Assembly (NCBI RefSeq): GCF_024652905.1
Contig: NZ_CP102429.1
Location: forward strand, 181,278-245,277
Direction of reading: 5' to 3'
DNA: 64,000 nt
Source of the DNA: Pseudomonas oryzihabitans
Lineage (GTDB): Bacteria > Pseudomonadota > Gammaproteobacteria > Pseudomonadales > Pseudomonadaceae
Shown: positions 55,857-63,996 of the stretch, in pieces
How positions within the stretch are numbered: the first letter of the stretch is position 1
Layout: the number at the start of each line of letters is the position of its first letter
Notes under the pieces: model-generated
What the model was told of the DNA's origin: nothing
Databases searched by the model: none
What the model saw: only the letters and a program-made list of their open reading frames with translations
Position numbers and translations under genes: made by a program

Positions 55857-58800
55857 GTGGTTTTCTCGGTATCTAGCTGGCGAGGGGTGATCACCCGCAG
55901 CGAGCCGGCAGCTTGTTGGAACACCAAGTCCTTGATCCAAGGCTCCGGTGGCCGGTTGAGCTTGAGGTTGAATTCGCCGAAGCGCTTGACGTTGCTGGTC
56001 AGGTAAGGGCTGAGAAAAGACACGTCCTCGTCGGTGAACTGCCAACCCTCTCGGGCCAATTTCTTCAAGATGCGCATCATATCCACGGTGTTCTGCAGGA
56101 TCACCGATGAGGCCACCATGTCGTTGTAGCGCAGACGTTTTTGCTGTTCGTCCGGATCGTTTTCGGCAATCACGTCGCCACCGAACGAAAGCCACTTCGA
56201 GAAACCGTTGTAGGACTCGATCTTGTTGGTGTTCGCGGTGACTTCCTGGCGCAACTCGCGGCTGCCGATCCAGTTGAGCAGGAAGATCGTGCGGATCACG
56301 CTGCCCAGCGCCTGTGCCGCATGGTAGAGCTTGTTTCGCCGGCTGTAGGAGCCGAGTTTTCGCAGCAGCATAGGCGAGGAGATTTTGCCGACTTGGATGG
56401 ACAGCGCGACCTGCATCAGATCTTGCCAGTGGGTTTCGATCAAGTGCCAGTCGGCAGTGTCGGTGAACAGGCGGTTGATATGCTTGTACGACGCGCCGCG
56501 ATCCGGCCGGCACATCACCAGGTCACGCCAGTTGCGGATACGCGGCATCAGGTTGATGCCCAGCAGATGGGTGAAGGCAAAAACTGTCGCCGATTGCCCC
56601 TGCGTATCTGAATACACAGTGTCTGCCTCAACACTGAGATCAGCCTTTAGCAGCCCCTCAATTACGTAAATCGCCTCCCAGATGCCAGGTGGGATGAAGT
56701 GCTGGAACACAGCGATGTAGTTGTTGGCCACGTGCCGATAGGCCACGGCACCCATCTTGCGGTAGCGGAAGTGGTAGCCGGCCAGCAGGTTGTCATCATA
56801 GAAGTCGAACTGCGTGCCGTCCGCTGCCACCGCCTTGCCATCGCCCCAGAGCTTAGGCAGATCAAGTTGCAGATAGAGTTCCACCAGCTCGCGGTTAGCC
56901 TTGTCCAGCTTCTCCAACGATAGGTGGCGGCGATTCGTATAGGACAGCATGTGTGGCGTGACATTACCGGCCAGATGCCGCGCGGCCTGGTTGGGGCCGA
57001 GATTGCAGCCCATTGCGAAGATGGTCATCAGATAGCGCTCGGCAGGCTCTTTGAGCTTCGGCTCGTTACCGGACATGGGACCGAAATGCCGCGTGAACTG
57101 AATCCAGTGCTCGATGCTGGCCATGATGTCGAGCACGTGCCTGGCCGGCATGCGCTGCATAAGCGCCGTCTGTAGTGAGATGGCCGAAGGTGGGATGTCC
57201 CGCGCCGTTACTCGGCGCAACACCGGTTCTCCGGCTTCGTTAATTGATACGTCCCCTCGGCAAGATGGGAATTTGTCGTCCAGTTGTTGCGCGGTTTCCT
57301 CCAGCTGGGTCTTGAGGGAGCCAACAAACTCCTTCGCCGTGCCTGGCAGCCCGACCTTTTCGCAGTAGGCCGGTAGTCGCTGCAGGCATTCTTCCCAGGG
57401 CAGCAACTGCTTGCGGTAGTCGGCGAAGGATTCCGACCCCTGTACACACATGTCACCCGATCGCAGCTCGCTGGCCAGGTAGGAGAATACGCAAACTTCC
57501 AAATAGCGCCGGTTGGTCGGTGGCCCCTCACTGGCAGGACGACGAACGACCTTGACCCAGCGCTCCGACGCAAACGACAAGTCGATGTGCTCGTCGATCC
57601 ATTCGCGGCGTAGATTCTCGCTGTCCTGGATCAGTTGAAGATTCTGAACCAGCGATCGATCCTGAGTCGTGGGCTCCAGTTGGAGAAGGTGGCTGAGACG
57701 GAACAATAACGAGCGATGGGACTTGAAGTGCTTCCAGATCAGCGGCAGATAGTTATTACCGCCGGTAGCCTGTACTTCGGCGCAAGTCTCACGCAACCGA
57801 TCCAAATTGCCACCGGGGGAGAGGTATTCCCGAATCAGACTGCCAGCCTCCTGGTCATCCGGTTCTTGAACCAGAATCTGCACCACGCCATCCAGGGTCG
57901 CCGCCAACTGCTCCAGCTTCTGGCGTTGCCGCGCCTGGATTCGCTCCAACTCCTCCTTGGCGCGTTTATGGATCGTCGAAATCCGTCGGATGAACATCTC
58001 GGCCAGGTGATCCCGGGTCCGCACGCGCATGCGGTAGATCAAGGCCAGCATCAGCGTGTAGCGTTTCGGCAGTGAGCAGTCCTTCAGCTCGGCTACATCC
58101 GACGCCGCGGCTTGGGCAGCGAAGTGGCGGATCTTGGTGTCGACTATTCCTCCAAAAATGGCATCCAGATCCCCGAGGCTCTCGAGCCAAGCCAGATGAT
58201 CGATCAGCACCTCCAAGTGCTTGCGAGATGGCTTCTTGGGCGCCTGCTTCAGCGCATTGAAGTCGCTCTGGCGTCGGCCGAAATCAGTGTCGAGCAGATC
58301 CTTTAACTTGTGGATCACCTCGACTGGCGTTCTGGTTACTACGAGGTTGAATATTGCCTCTTGGGATTCGGCATGAATTCGCTCAGCGAGATCATTCAGG
58401 GTCGAGTACGCAGGGAGCTCATAATCCTGGCTGATCAGTTCTTCGATTACGGAGTTGATGATGTCGGCGCGTTGGTCAAGCACAAACGACATTGCTTTGG
58501 CATGCCGCTCGGCGAGCTCCATGGCATCAGAGCCGTAGAATGCCGTCACACCGAGGCGAGCTCGGATCGCGTTCATGTGGCGATATTGTTGGAACCACTT
58601 GTATTCCGCGAGTTTCACCTTGCTACGCTGACCCAACTCTCCGCGAATGAAGTCCACCAGTTGAATAGGTACGTCGGTGATATCAGGAACATATCGGAGC
58701 ACCTGAAAGGTTTTTAGGAGAACGGCGAGATTGAGGTGAAAGGGGGCCTTGGACTTGCTTCGTACCCACTTAATCTCATCATCTGAGAACGAAAAATCAC

Positions 58801-58867
58801 GCTGCAGCTCAGCTTTTGAATACGCCTTTGGCAGAGTGGGATACGCCGTACGCTCTAATGAAGCCAT
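55853..58867 (-). CDS. tnpA: Tn3-family transposase (Tn4651/Tn4652 group)
   Basis: The 1004-residue transposase is full length: N-terminal DUF4158-like domain (MASLERTAYPTLPKAYSKAE), DDE domain with AVAADGTQFDFYDDNLLAGY, VIEGLLKADLSVEADTVYSD and the Glu in TNTNKIESYNGFSKWL region, and a C-terminal RLRYNDMVASSVILQNTVDM. It matches the Tn4651 branch of Tn3-family enzymes, not Tn5393. It overlaps tnpC. The start is ATG 58867, preceded by GGAG. Confidence 0.92.
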   Translation of the reverse strand: MASLERTAYPTLPKAYSKAELQRDFSFSDDEIKWVRSKSKAPFHLNLAVLLKTFQVLRYVPDITDVPIQLVDFIRGELGQRSKVKLAEYKWFQQYRHMNAIRARLGVTAFYGSDAMELAERHAKAMSFVLDQRADIINSVIEELISQDYELPAYSTLNDLAERIHAESQEAIFNLVVTRTPVEVIHKLKDLLDTDFGRRQSDFNALKQAPKKPSRKHLEVLIDHLAWLESLGDLDAIFGGIVDTKIRHFAAQAAASDVAELKDCSLPKRYTLMLALIYRMRVRTRDHLAEMFIRRISTIHKRAKEELERIQARQRQKLEQLAATLDGVVQILVQEPDDQEAGSLIREYLSPGGNLDRLRETCAEVQATGGNNYLPLIWKHFKSHRSLLFRLSHLLQLEPTTQDRSLVQNLQLIQDSENLRREWIDEHIDLSFASERWVKVVRRPASEGPPTNRRYLEVCVFSYLASELRSGDMCVQGSESFADYRKQLLPWEECLQRLPAYCEKVGLPGTAKEFVGSLKTQLEETAQQLDDKFPSCRGDVSINEAGEPVLRRVTARDIPPSAISLQTALMQRMPARHVLDIMASIEHWIQFTRHFGPMSGNEPKLKEPAERYLMTIFAMGCNLGPNQAARHLAGNVTPHMLSYTNRRHLSLEKLDKANRELVELYLQLDLPKLWGDGKAVAADGTQFDFYDDNLLAGYHFRYRKMGAVAYRHVANNYIAVFQHFIPPGIWEAIYVIEGLLKADLSVEADTVYSDTQGQSATVFAFTHLLGINLMPRIRNWRDLVMCRPDRGASYKHINRLFTDTADWHLIETHWQDLMQVALSIQVGKISSPMLLRKLGSYSRRNKLYHAAQALGSVIRTIFLLNWIGSRELRQEVTANTNKIESYNGFSKWLSFGGDVIAENDPDEQQKRLRYNDMVASSVILQNTVDMMRILKKLAREGWQFTDEDVSFLSPYLTSNVKRFGEFNLKLNRPPEPWIKDLVFQQAAGSLRVITPRQLDTEKTT

Positions 58868-59007
58868 AGGAACTCCTTTTCTGAGGAGTCAGAAAAGATA
58901 GTCCACGATCAGAGGCTGTGCGGTCGACTTGGTAAATTCTCTTGGCATCAACACGTTACGTGCGAAGTGAGTGAATTTTCCTTATATCTCGGCATGACCC
59001 CCTGACC

Positions 59008-59154
59008 ATGTCGGGGATGCATCATAGCGAGCGTATCTACGAAGAGCATCTGCAGATCCTCAATACCATGGAGAACCGTGACAGCGAGGCGGCTAGTCAT
59101 GCCATCCATCATCACATCGATGACTTCCGGCGGGTGATCATCCGTACGCTTTGA
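59008..59154 (+). pseudogene. GntR-family regulator, C-terminal fragment
   Basis: About 48 codons (HSERIYEEHLQILNTMENRD, then ASHAIHHHIDDFRRVIIRTL) match the last helix region of FCD-domain GntR regulators. The inverted repeat of the Tn4652-like element cuts the gene at 59001. The HTH part was not found elsewhere in the window. Confidence 0.75.
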
Positions 59155-59196
59155 GCTGATTGGTTTTTAGCTCCGTGTTCCTATGTTTAACTACAT

Positions 59197-59640
59197 TTAC
59201 GTAGAGGCTACATAAGCGATACTGCAGAGCCGGTAGGTCGAAGGTGTCTTGAGTGGCACCAGTTCGCCCTTCTCCATATTCACCATCTCCCCCATACGAG
59301 TCCGTGTTTCCACCTTGGCACTGGCGCAATGGGGCTGCAGCACGACTCGCTGGCCCTGCCTCAGCGCGTCGGGGACTCTTGGCTCGTCGACGAAGACACC
59401 CAGTCCAGCGCCGCAATGTGGCCTTCACGCAAGGCGGCTATGAGTGCGCGCTCATCGACCAACTTCCACGGGCGATGTTTATTAAGAAACCACCGGTGTC
59501 TAGTGCTTCAAGTACCCGGGCATTGATGATCCCGGCCGCCTTATCCGCCGCCGCGGCAACGATCAGCGCATCGCCCTGGCGGGCGATACAACGATGGGAG
59601 CACCCAATCTATCTTTTGATACGGGTGGCGGTGATTTTCT
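59197..59640 (-). pseudogene. 2-hydroxyacid dehydrogenase remnant fused to Tus-like 3' end
   Basis: Read on the minus strand with two frameshifts, this encodes a D-2-hydroxyacid dehydrogenase C-terminus: ADKAAGIINARVLEALDTGG, FLINIARG, VDERALIAALREGHIAALD, GVFVDEPRVPDALRQGQRVV and LQPHCASAKVETRTRMGEMV. Directly after, the frame reads NMEKGELVPLKTPSTYRL, which matches the end of the Tus-like protein (NMEEGDRVPLRTPSTYRL). So two decayed genes are joined here. Confidence 0.75.
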
Positions 59641-59773
59641 TCTGACGATCGCAGCGCTTAGCAATTAGGGCAGACCTCTGGGCAAACCTATGCCGGCTGG
59701 TCCCATTAGGATCGCCTGCATCACGTTGACAATCATCCCCTCGCAAAGCCACATCTGAGCTCAGGCATTAAAC
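59641..59773. other. Short intergenic remnant
   Basis: No gene was identified between the hydroxyacid dehydrogenase remnant and the stop of the Tus-like gene. It reads like decayed coding DNA without a continuous frame. Confidence 0.35.
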
Positions 59774-60742
59774 CTATGACTCGTAGGTGATGCCGCCCAG
59801 TCGATAGGTCGAAGGCGTCCTGAGTGGCACCCGATCACCCTCCTCCATATTCATCCGCTGGCCATCGGTGGGCAGGTAGAGGTTGCGCTCTGCCCAGACC
59901 TCAGCCCGCGCCTTCACGTCGCCGCGCTGCCGGCCGCGCGCCGCACGATCAAAGTCGCGCAGCGCGGAGACCTTCGGCTCGGCCTCGCCGGCGAGCACGA
60001 ACACCGGCAGGTTGGCCTTGATGATGGCGTCCCACTTCTCGCCGCGCCCCCCAAACCAGAGCGTGCAGCGTGGATGTGGCGCCACGACCTTGTGCTTGAT
60101 CAGCACCTGGTCGTCCGCCAGGTTCGCGATCGTGCGCAGATCCTGGTATTCGGGCGTCTGCTCGAGCGGTATCCCCTGCTGCTGCGCCCTACTCTCGGCC
60201 TCCGCTCGCAGCTGCTCGCGCACGGTGGCCACCGGCACCCGCTGGTTGCTGGTGGTGTGGCCAGCCCAGGTGAACGAGATCCGCCGCGGCGCGCCGTCGA
60301 AGGCGTGGATGGTGCGCTGTAGCTGCTTGGTGGTAACGCCGGCGCCGAGGGCACGCCGGAGCAGCCGCGGCCGCATCTCGGGGGTGTAGCCCAGGGCAAC
60401 CCGAAGCGCCTCGATCTCGTCGGTGACCACCTGCTTGCTCGCATTGATGGCCAGCACCTGCGGCAGTACGCTCGCCTGCAGGCGAAAGTATCCCGGCAGG
60501 CGCATGACGGTGCCGGCGGCTTGGCCAACGTCGCGCTGGTGGCTGGCCAACGCCGCGGTGGCCAACGCGATCGCCGCCTGGCCCTCGGCCTCCTGGACCT
60601 CGAGAACGTCCGGCGTCTTCTGCTCGTTCAGCAGCGGCACCTGCCACACGCGGCCCTCGACCACCAAGCCTGGCCAGGTCGAATTGAAGCTGGCCAACTG
60701 CTCGACGAGCACCTGGTGCGCACGCTGGATCCCTTCGTACAT
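59774..60742 (-). CDS. Replication terminus site-binding protein (Tus-like)
   Basis: I assign this 322-residue protein to the Ter/Tus family by pattern: a helical N-terminal part, AAGTVMRLPGYFRLQ (compare the AAVRLPG block of E. coli Tus), ISFTWAGHTTSNQRVPVATV in the place of the Tus RFGWANKHI block, a Lys/Arg-rich beta core (DDQVLIKHKVVAPHPRCTLW) and a C-terminal NLYLPT strand. ATG 60742 is chosen because GAGGAGGT lies 7 bases upstream. Tus proteins halt replication forks at Ter sites. Two inverted 17-bp motifs lie directly upstream. The sequence similarity is weak and not checked by search. Confidence 0.65.
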   Translation of the reverse strand: MYEGIQRAHQVLVEQLASFNSTWPGLVVEGRVWQVPLLNEQKTPDVLEVQEAEGQAAIALATAALASHQRDVGQAAGTVMRLPGYFRLQASVLPQVLAINASKQVVTDEIEALRVALGYTPEMRPRLLRRALGAGVTTKQLQRTIHAFDGAPRRISFTWAGHTTSNQRVPVATVREQLRAEAESRAQQQGIPLEQTPEYQDLRTIANLADDQVLIKHKVVAPHPRCTLWFGGRGEKWDAIIKANLPVFVLAGEAEPKVSALRDFDRAARGRQRGDVKARAEVWAERNLYLPTDGQRMNMEEGDRVPLRTPSTYRLGGITYES

Positions 60743-60782
60743 GGCGGTGACCTCCTCACGGGCGATGTTCCCAACCACTGAA

Positions 60783-60799
60783 ATATACCACCCCTGTAC
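60783..60799 (+). promoter_or_regulatory. Candidate Ter-like motif, copy 1
   Basis: ATATACCACCCCTGTAC lies 41 bases upstream of the Tus-like ATG. The same motif, 16 of 17 bases, recurs inverted at 60976-60992. In E. coli, a Ter site overlaps the tus promoter and gives autoregulation; this could be a parallel case. Confidence 0.5.
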
Positions 60800-60975
60800 A
60801 ACACACGCCCCTATCCAACCTCTCCCCCTTCCACCCCAGGGCCACTTCGCCCCTTTCCTTCCTTCTCTCCTTCTCTTTTTTCCTTCCCTTTCCCTTCTAT
60901 CGCGCGCGGGGCGCGGGCCGATAATGGGGGGAGCCCGGGTGGAGGGGGTGCAGGGGGGATTGGAGTAAGGGGCAC
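60800..60975. other. Strand-asymmetric pyrimidine/purine tract between the two motifs
   Basis: From 60800 to about 60900 the plus strand is almost all pyrimidine (runs of CCTTTCCTTCC type); from about 60925 to 60970 it is mostly purine (GGGGGG, GGAGGGGG). Between them is CGCGCGCGGGGCGCGGG. Such tracts can form unusual DNA structures or arrest polymerases. No gene was seen here. Confidence 0.75.
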
Positions 60976-60992
60976 GTGCAGGGGTGGTATAT
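60976..60992 (-). promoter_or_regulatory. Candidate Ter-like motif, copy 2 (inverted)
   Basis: On the minus strand this reads ATATACCACCCCTGCAC, with one difference from copy 1. With copy 1 it makes an inverted pair about 175 bases apart, as would be needed to trap forks coming from both sides, or to act as a bipartite operator. Confidence 0.5.
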
Positions 60993-61142
60993 TTTCGGAA
61001 GCGAATCCGGTGCTTAGCTGTAGCTGCGCTGGTTACCTTAGAGAGGTACTGCCAACGAATAACGGGCGCGCTTCCTGTAGATTCACAAGAAAGGACTATC
61101 AGCTGTTACCGCTCCTATCACCCTCTTCATCCAGTGAGATAT

Positions 61143-61918
61143 CTATAGATATCGCTTCACGAGCTTCAGGTCCCTCGCCAACTGGACCCGCATGAAAGCC
61201 AGCAGCTTTTTAGCCGACTCCGCGAGTGGTTTCCCTGGACGAAATAGGAGAAGGCTTCGCGTTCGAATATCGAGATCGAACGCCTTGACCACTACCCCGC
61301 GATCAATAAAATCCACCGCAGCCAAAGGTTTGATGAAGGCGATACCAATACCCTGCGAAACCGTACTGCAGATCGTGTGTGCATCGGCCGTCTCGACACG
61401 GACGTTGAGCGAAACGTTTTCCAGGTCGAGTGCCACTTCTAAGCAACGCCGGCCACTGTCCTCCGGATTGAGGGCGATAAAGTCGTAGCCACTCAGGTCC
61501 TTGGCACAAATCGAAGACTTGTCAATCAGCGGGTGCCCCTTAGGCAAAGCGATCACACCAGGTTCATTGATGAGTTCGGAATGTTCGAGCCTAACCACAG
61601 GCATTTCATCCGCCATCACCCCGAAGTCGCAAAGACCGGCGGATACCTCTTGATGTACCTCTCGCGAGCTTTGCACACGTAAGGACACGCGAATATCCCG
61701 CTCCGCTAGATCAAATTCCGCCAGCGCCCGAGGCGTGAAGGTATTGCCGACCACGGGATGCACCGCAATGGCCAGCCTTCCAGTACCGGATTGCTTCAGG
61801 CTCTTGATCCGGTGCTCGATGGCATCCATGCCCACGAACAGCTTATCGTCCACCATCAGGGCGTGCGCTTCCTCGGTTGCGACCAGCCGGCCACCCGTTC
61901 GGTGAAAGAGCTGGATTC
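61143..61918 (-). pseudogene. LysR-type regulator lacking its DNA-binding domain
   Basis: The frame encodes IQLFHRTGGRLVATEEAHAL, the end of the LysR HTH/linker, followed by a whole LysR substrate-binding domain (RLAIAVHPVVGNTFTPRALA, VMADEMPVVRLEHSELI, VSQGIGIAFIKPLAAV). The first 50 or so residues with the HTH are missing because unrelated DNA begins at 61919. ATG 61856 could start a domain-only protein of 237 aa, but no ribosome site supports it. Ligand unknown. Confidence 0.8.
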
Positions 61919-61940
61919 AGTCGCTCCGACCATTCCCTTG

Positions 61941-62041
61941 TTTCTGGTTGCCCCAAGTGGTACTAAAAACAGCCTCAAAAGCCCGCCCAGTGCGGGCTTT
62001 GTTGTTTCTGGTGGTTCCATGTAGTCTCTGGTCATTCCACC
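61941..62041 (+). repeat. Three copies of a TYTCTGGTNNYYCCA motif
   Basis: TTTCTGGTTGCCCCAAG (61941), TTTCTGGTGGTTCCATG (62005) and TCTCTGGTCATTCCACC (62025) share TYTCTGGT-N2/3-YCCA. They lie between the LysR truncation point and the decayed integrase gene, where integrases have arm-type binding sites. That role is a guess. Confidence 0.45.
61977..62000. terminator. Hairpin terminator
   Basis: AAAAGCCCGC-CCAGT-GCGGGCTTT has a GC-rich stem with A and T flanks and can work in both directions. It lies between the LysR remnant and the integrase remnant. Confidence 0.8.
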
Positions 62042-62098
62042 GCACCGTGTATGCCGATGTGTATGCCGCGGGAAAATTCGAACCAAAGGCATACAAGG

Positions 62099-62745
62099 AT
62101 GAAGCGCCAGGACATCAAGCGTCGCTCCCTCTCCGATACCACCCTCTCCAGCCTCGAGCCTGAAGCCGCTGTCTACCGCGAGCAGGATGGCAACGGCCTG
62201 TACTTCCGCGTCAAACCCAACGGCCAGAAAAGCTGGGAGCTTCGCTACAACAAGCCCGACGGCAAATGGTCTTGGCTTGGCCTGGGCGCCTACCCTGCCG
62301 TGACCGGTGCCGCCGCCGCACCAAGGCTGCGGAGCTGAAAGCCGAGGCCGCCAGCGGCAAGAGCCCTATGGTGACCAAACGTGAGCGCAAGGCCGCCGAG
62401 GCGCTGGCCGCAACCAACACCTTCGAGAAGCTGGCTCGCGAGTGGTATGACGCTCGCAAGCCGCGCTGGGAGGAAGGCACCGCCCGACGAATCATCGGCG
62501 CCCTCGAGCTGCATGTCTTCCCGGCCTACGGGCCGCGTCCCTTCACCGACATCATGCCCATCGAGTGGATGGAGTTTTTAAGGGGCATGGAGCGCAAAGG
62601 CATCATCGACCAGATGGGCAACGTGCGCCGCTTCTGCAAGGAGATCTACGACCTTGCCAGGGTCACCGGGCGGGCCACGCACAACCCGCTTGAAGGGCTG
62701 CACCGGTTCTTGCAGACCAAGCCGGCCAAGAACTACGCCCACGTC
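62099..62745 (+). pseudogene. P4-type tyrosine integrase, frameshifted and truncated
   Basis: The N-terminal part reads MKRQDIKRRSLSDTTLSSLE, then VYREQDGNGLYFRVKPNGQK and SWELRYNKPDGKWSWLGLGA, the DUF4102 arm-binding domain of P4-type integrases. After a frameshift near 62315 the core-binding domain continues (FEKLAREWYDARKPRWEEGT, GALELHVFPAYGPRPFTDIM) to NPLEGLHRFLQTKPAKNYAH. The catalytic domain with the R-H-R-Y residues is missing. It is therefore dead. Such integrases usually insert at tRNA genes, but no tRNA was found beside it. Confidence 0.88.
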
Positions 62746-62765
62746 TCGCCGCCGCGTCCGCTGCG

Positions 62766-63104
62766 ATGTTCGCAAGCGACGAGGGCCGCGCCTGGCTACA
62801 GCTGGCAGGACGTCAGCAGGCACGGCACCTCCGCGCAGTCCTAGGCGAAGGGATGGTCGCTAGCAGCGATTGCGAGCAAGCGGCCCGAGGACGCTTCGAA
62901 CGTTTGCTGGCAAAGCTGGTGGACGCGGCTGGGATCGGGCTCGAGCCGGCCGACACAGATCCGCACGAACAGGCGCTGCAGGTGCTTCCCGCCGTAGCCT
63001 ACGAACTCACGGGCCAGGAAGCATCGAGTCCCACAATGCTCGCCCGGAAGCGGGCCAACCTACTTGTGCTGCTCGAGGAGAAAGGCCAGCAGCGCACCGC
63101 CTAG
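62766..63104 (+). CDS. Unknown protein, 112 aa, possibly a remnant
   Basis: The frame starts MFASDEGRAWLQLAGRQQAR and is helical, Ala/Leu/Arg-rich, ending LLVLLEEKGQQRTA. No family was recognised. There is no ribosome site before ATG 62766, and the frame follows the point where the integrase similarity stops, so it may be the 3' part of another gene joined there. A terminator follows 18 bases after its stop, which supports it being a real 3' end. Confidence 0.4.
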   Translation: MFASDEGRAWLQLAGRQQARHLRAVLGEGMVASSDCEQAARGRFERLLAKLVDAAGIGLEPADTDPHEQALQVLPAVAYELTGQEASSPTMLARKRANLLVLLEEKGQQRTA

Positions 63105-63122
63105 CTCTTCCTGGCCAGCGAC

Positions 63123-63147
63123 AGGCCGCCTACGGGCGGCCTTTCTC
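63123..63147. terminator. Rho-independent terminator
   Basis: AGGCCGCC-TACG-GGCGGCCT is followed by TTTCTC. It lies between the unknown 112-residue frame and the convergent CDF transporter gene, serving mainly the plus strand. Confidence 0.85.
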
Positions 63148-63155
63148 ATTCGACG

Positions 63156-63932
63156 TCATTCGCCACACCTGCCATTGGAGGAGCAGCAAGCAGCTACCGA
63201 AGCGCGATGTTCAGGCTCAGCGATGACAGCTAGCGCCTTACTTCCGCAGCATGAAGGCGCAGGGTTATCTTGCATTGAAGCGGGTCGTGCCTCCTGTGGC
63301 CGTGCAACCTGCCCTTCCGCACCACGGCGCCATGCGCCGTAGGCTTCACGACTAACCTGCCAAGCCGAGTGCAGGAACAGCGCGGCGATGGCAAGGCCGA
63401 CCAGGACGTCTGGCCAGAGGCTGCCAGTGACAGCCACCAGGACGGCGGCCAGCACCACGCTGGTATTGGCGACCAGATCGTTCCGTGAGCAGATCCAGGT
63501 GGACCTCATGTTGAGATCGTCCGCCCGATGGCTGTACAGCAGATAGAAGCAGTAGGTGTTGGCCAAGAGTGCAACAAGTCCGACAGTGCCCATCCAGTCA
63601 GCCTGGGGCACCTCCTGCAAGATCACCTTGCGCACCGCGTCCGCAATCACCAGCACGCCGAACAGCAGCATGAAGCCACCTTTCACCAGGGCAGCACCAG
63701 CGCGTGCTCTATCGCTCCGATGCAACACGAACAGCGTCAGGGCATAGACCGAGGCATCGCCGAACATGTCCAGGGAATCCGCTAGCAGCGCCGTCGAGCC
63801 GGCCAGCCAACCGGCAGTGAACTCCACCCCGAACATGACAGCATTGACCGTCAGCACGATGTAGAGGACTCGACTCTGCCGACTCCGCAGCTGAGCCAGC
63901 TCACCAGCCTTGTTTTCGCAGCAACTGTCCAT
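63156..63932 (-). CDS. CDF-family divalent metal transporter with Cys-rich ends
   Basis: The 258-residue protein is a cation diffusion facilitator exporting metals such as Zn, Cd or Co by proton exchange. It has about six hydrophobic helices; the metal-site patterns are LLADSLDMFGDASVYALTLF in TM2 (Asp and Asp) and RNDLVANTSVVLAAVLVAV in TM5 (N/D). N-terminal MDSCCENK and C-terminal SCCGSK and CCSSNGRC may bind thiophilic metals. The usual large C-terminal cytosolic domain is short. A MerR-type operator lies upstream. Confidence 0.88.
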   Translation of the reverse strand: MDSCCENKAGELAQLRSRQSRVLYIVLTVNAVMFGVEFTAGWLAGSTALLADSLDMFGDASVYALTLFVLHRSDRARAGAALVKGGFMLLFGVLVIADAVRKVILQEVPQADWMGTVGLVALLANTYCFYLLYSHRADDLNMRSTWICSRNDLVANTSVVLAAVLVAVTGSLWPDVLVGLAIAALFLHSAWQVSREAYGAWRRGAEGQVARPQEARPASMQDNPAPSCCGSKALAVIAEPEHRASVAACCSSNGRCGE

Positions 63933-63975
63933 GGCAACCTCTCTGCAACACTCAGGATTTGGCTTAGGCTGAGGG

Positions 63976-63996
63976 TTATAGTCACTATAAGGTCAA
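63976..63996 (-). promoter_or_regulatory. MerR-family operator/promoter before CDF gene
   Basis: On the minus strand TTGACC (-35) is followed at once by the dyad TTATAGTGACTATAA, the layout of promoters controlled by MerR-family metal sensors (CadR, PbrR, ZntR), which have an operator in a long spacer. The regulator gene is probably divergent and just beyond the right edge. Confidence 0.7.

Larger units (their letters stand above)
55503..59001. mobile_element. Tn4652-like Tn3-family element, one end found
   Basis: The element has tnpA (55853-58867) and tnpC (55503-55856), and an outer inverted repeat read on the minus strand from 59001 as GGGGTCATGCCGAGATA, like Tn4651/Tn4652. No matching end was found between tnpC and the cop box at 55.4 kb, and the recombinase genes tnpS and tnpT are absent, so the element is truncated or its ends lie elsewhere. 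It interrupts a GntR-type gene on the right. Confidence 0.75.

Noticed and set aside
55503..56513. Longer minus-strand frame covering the tnpC gene and part of tnpA
   Set aside because: Only the tnpC part from 55856 down looks like a protein; the upstream extension lies in the wrong frame of tnpA.
61900..61960. Possible tRNA 3' end at the integrase junction
   Set aside because: No T-arm GGTTCRA pattern or acceptor stem could be formed, so no tRNA or attachment site can be claimed.
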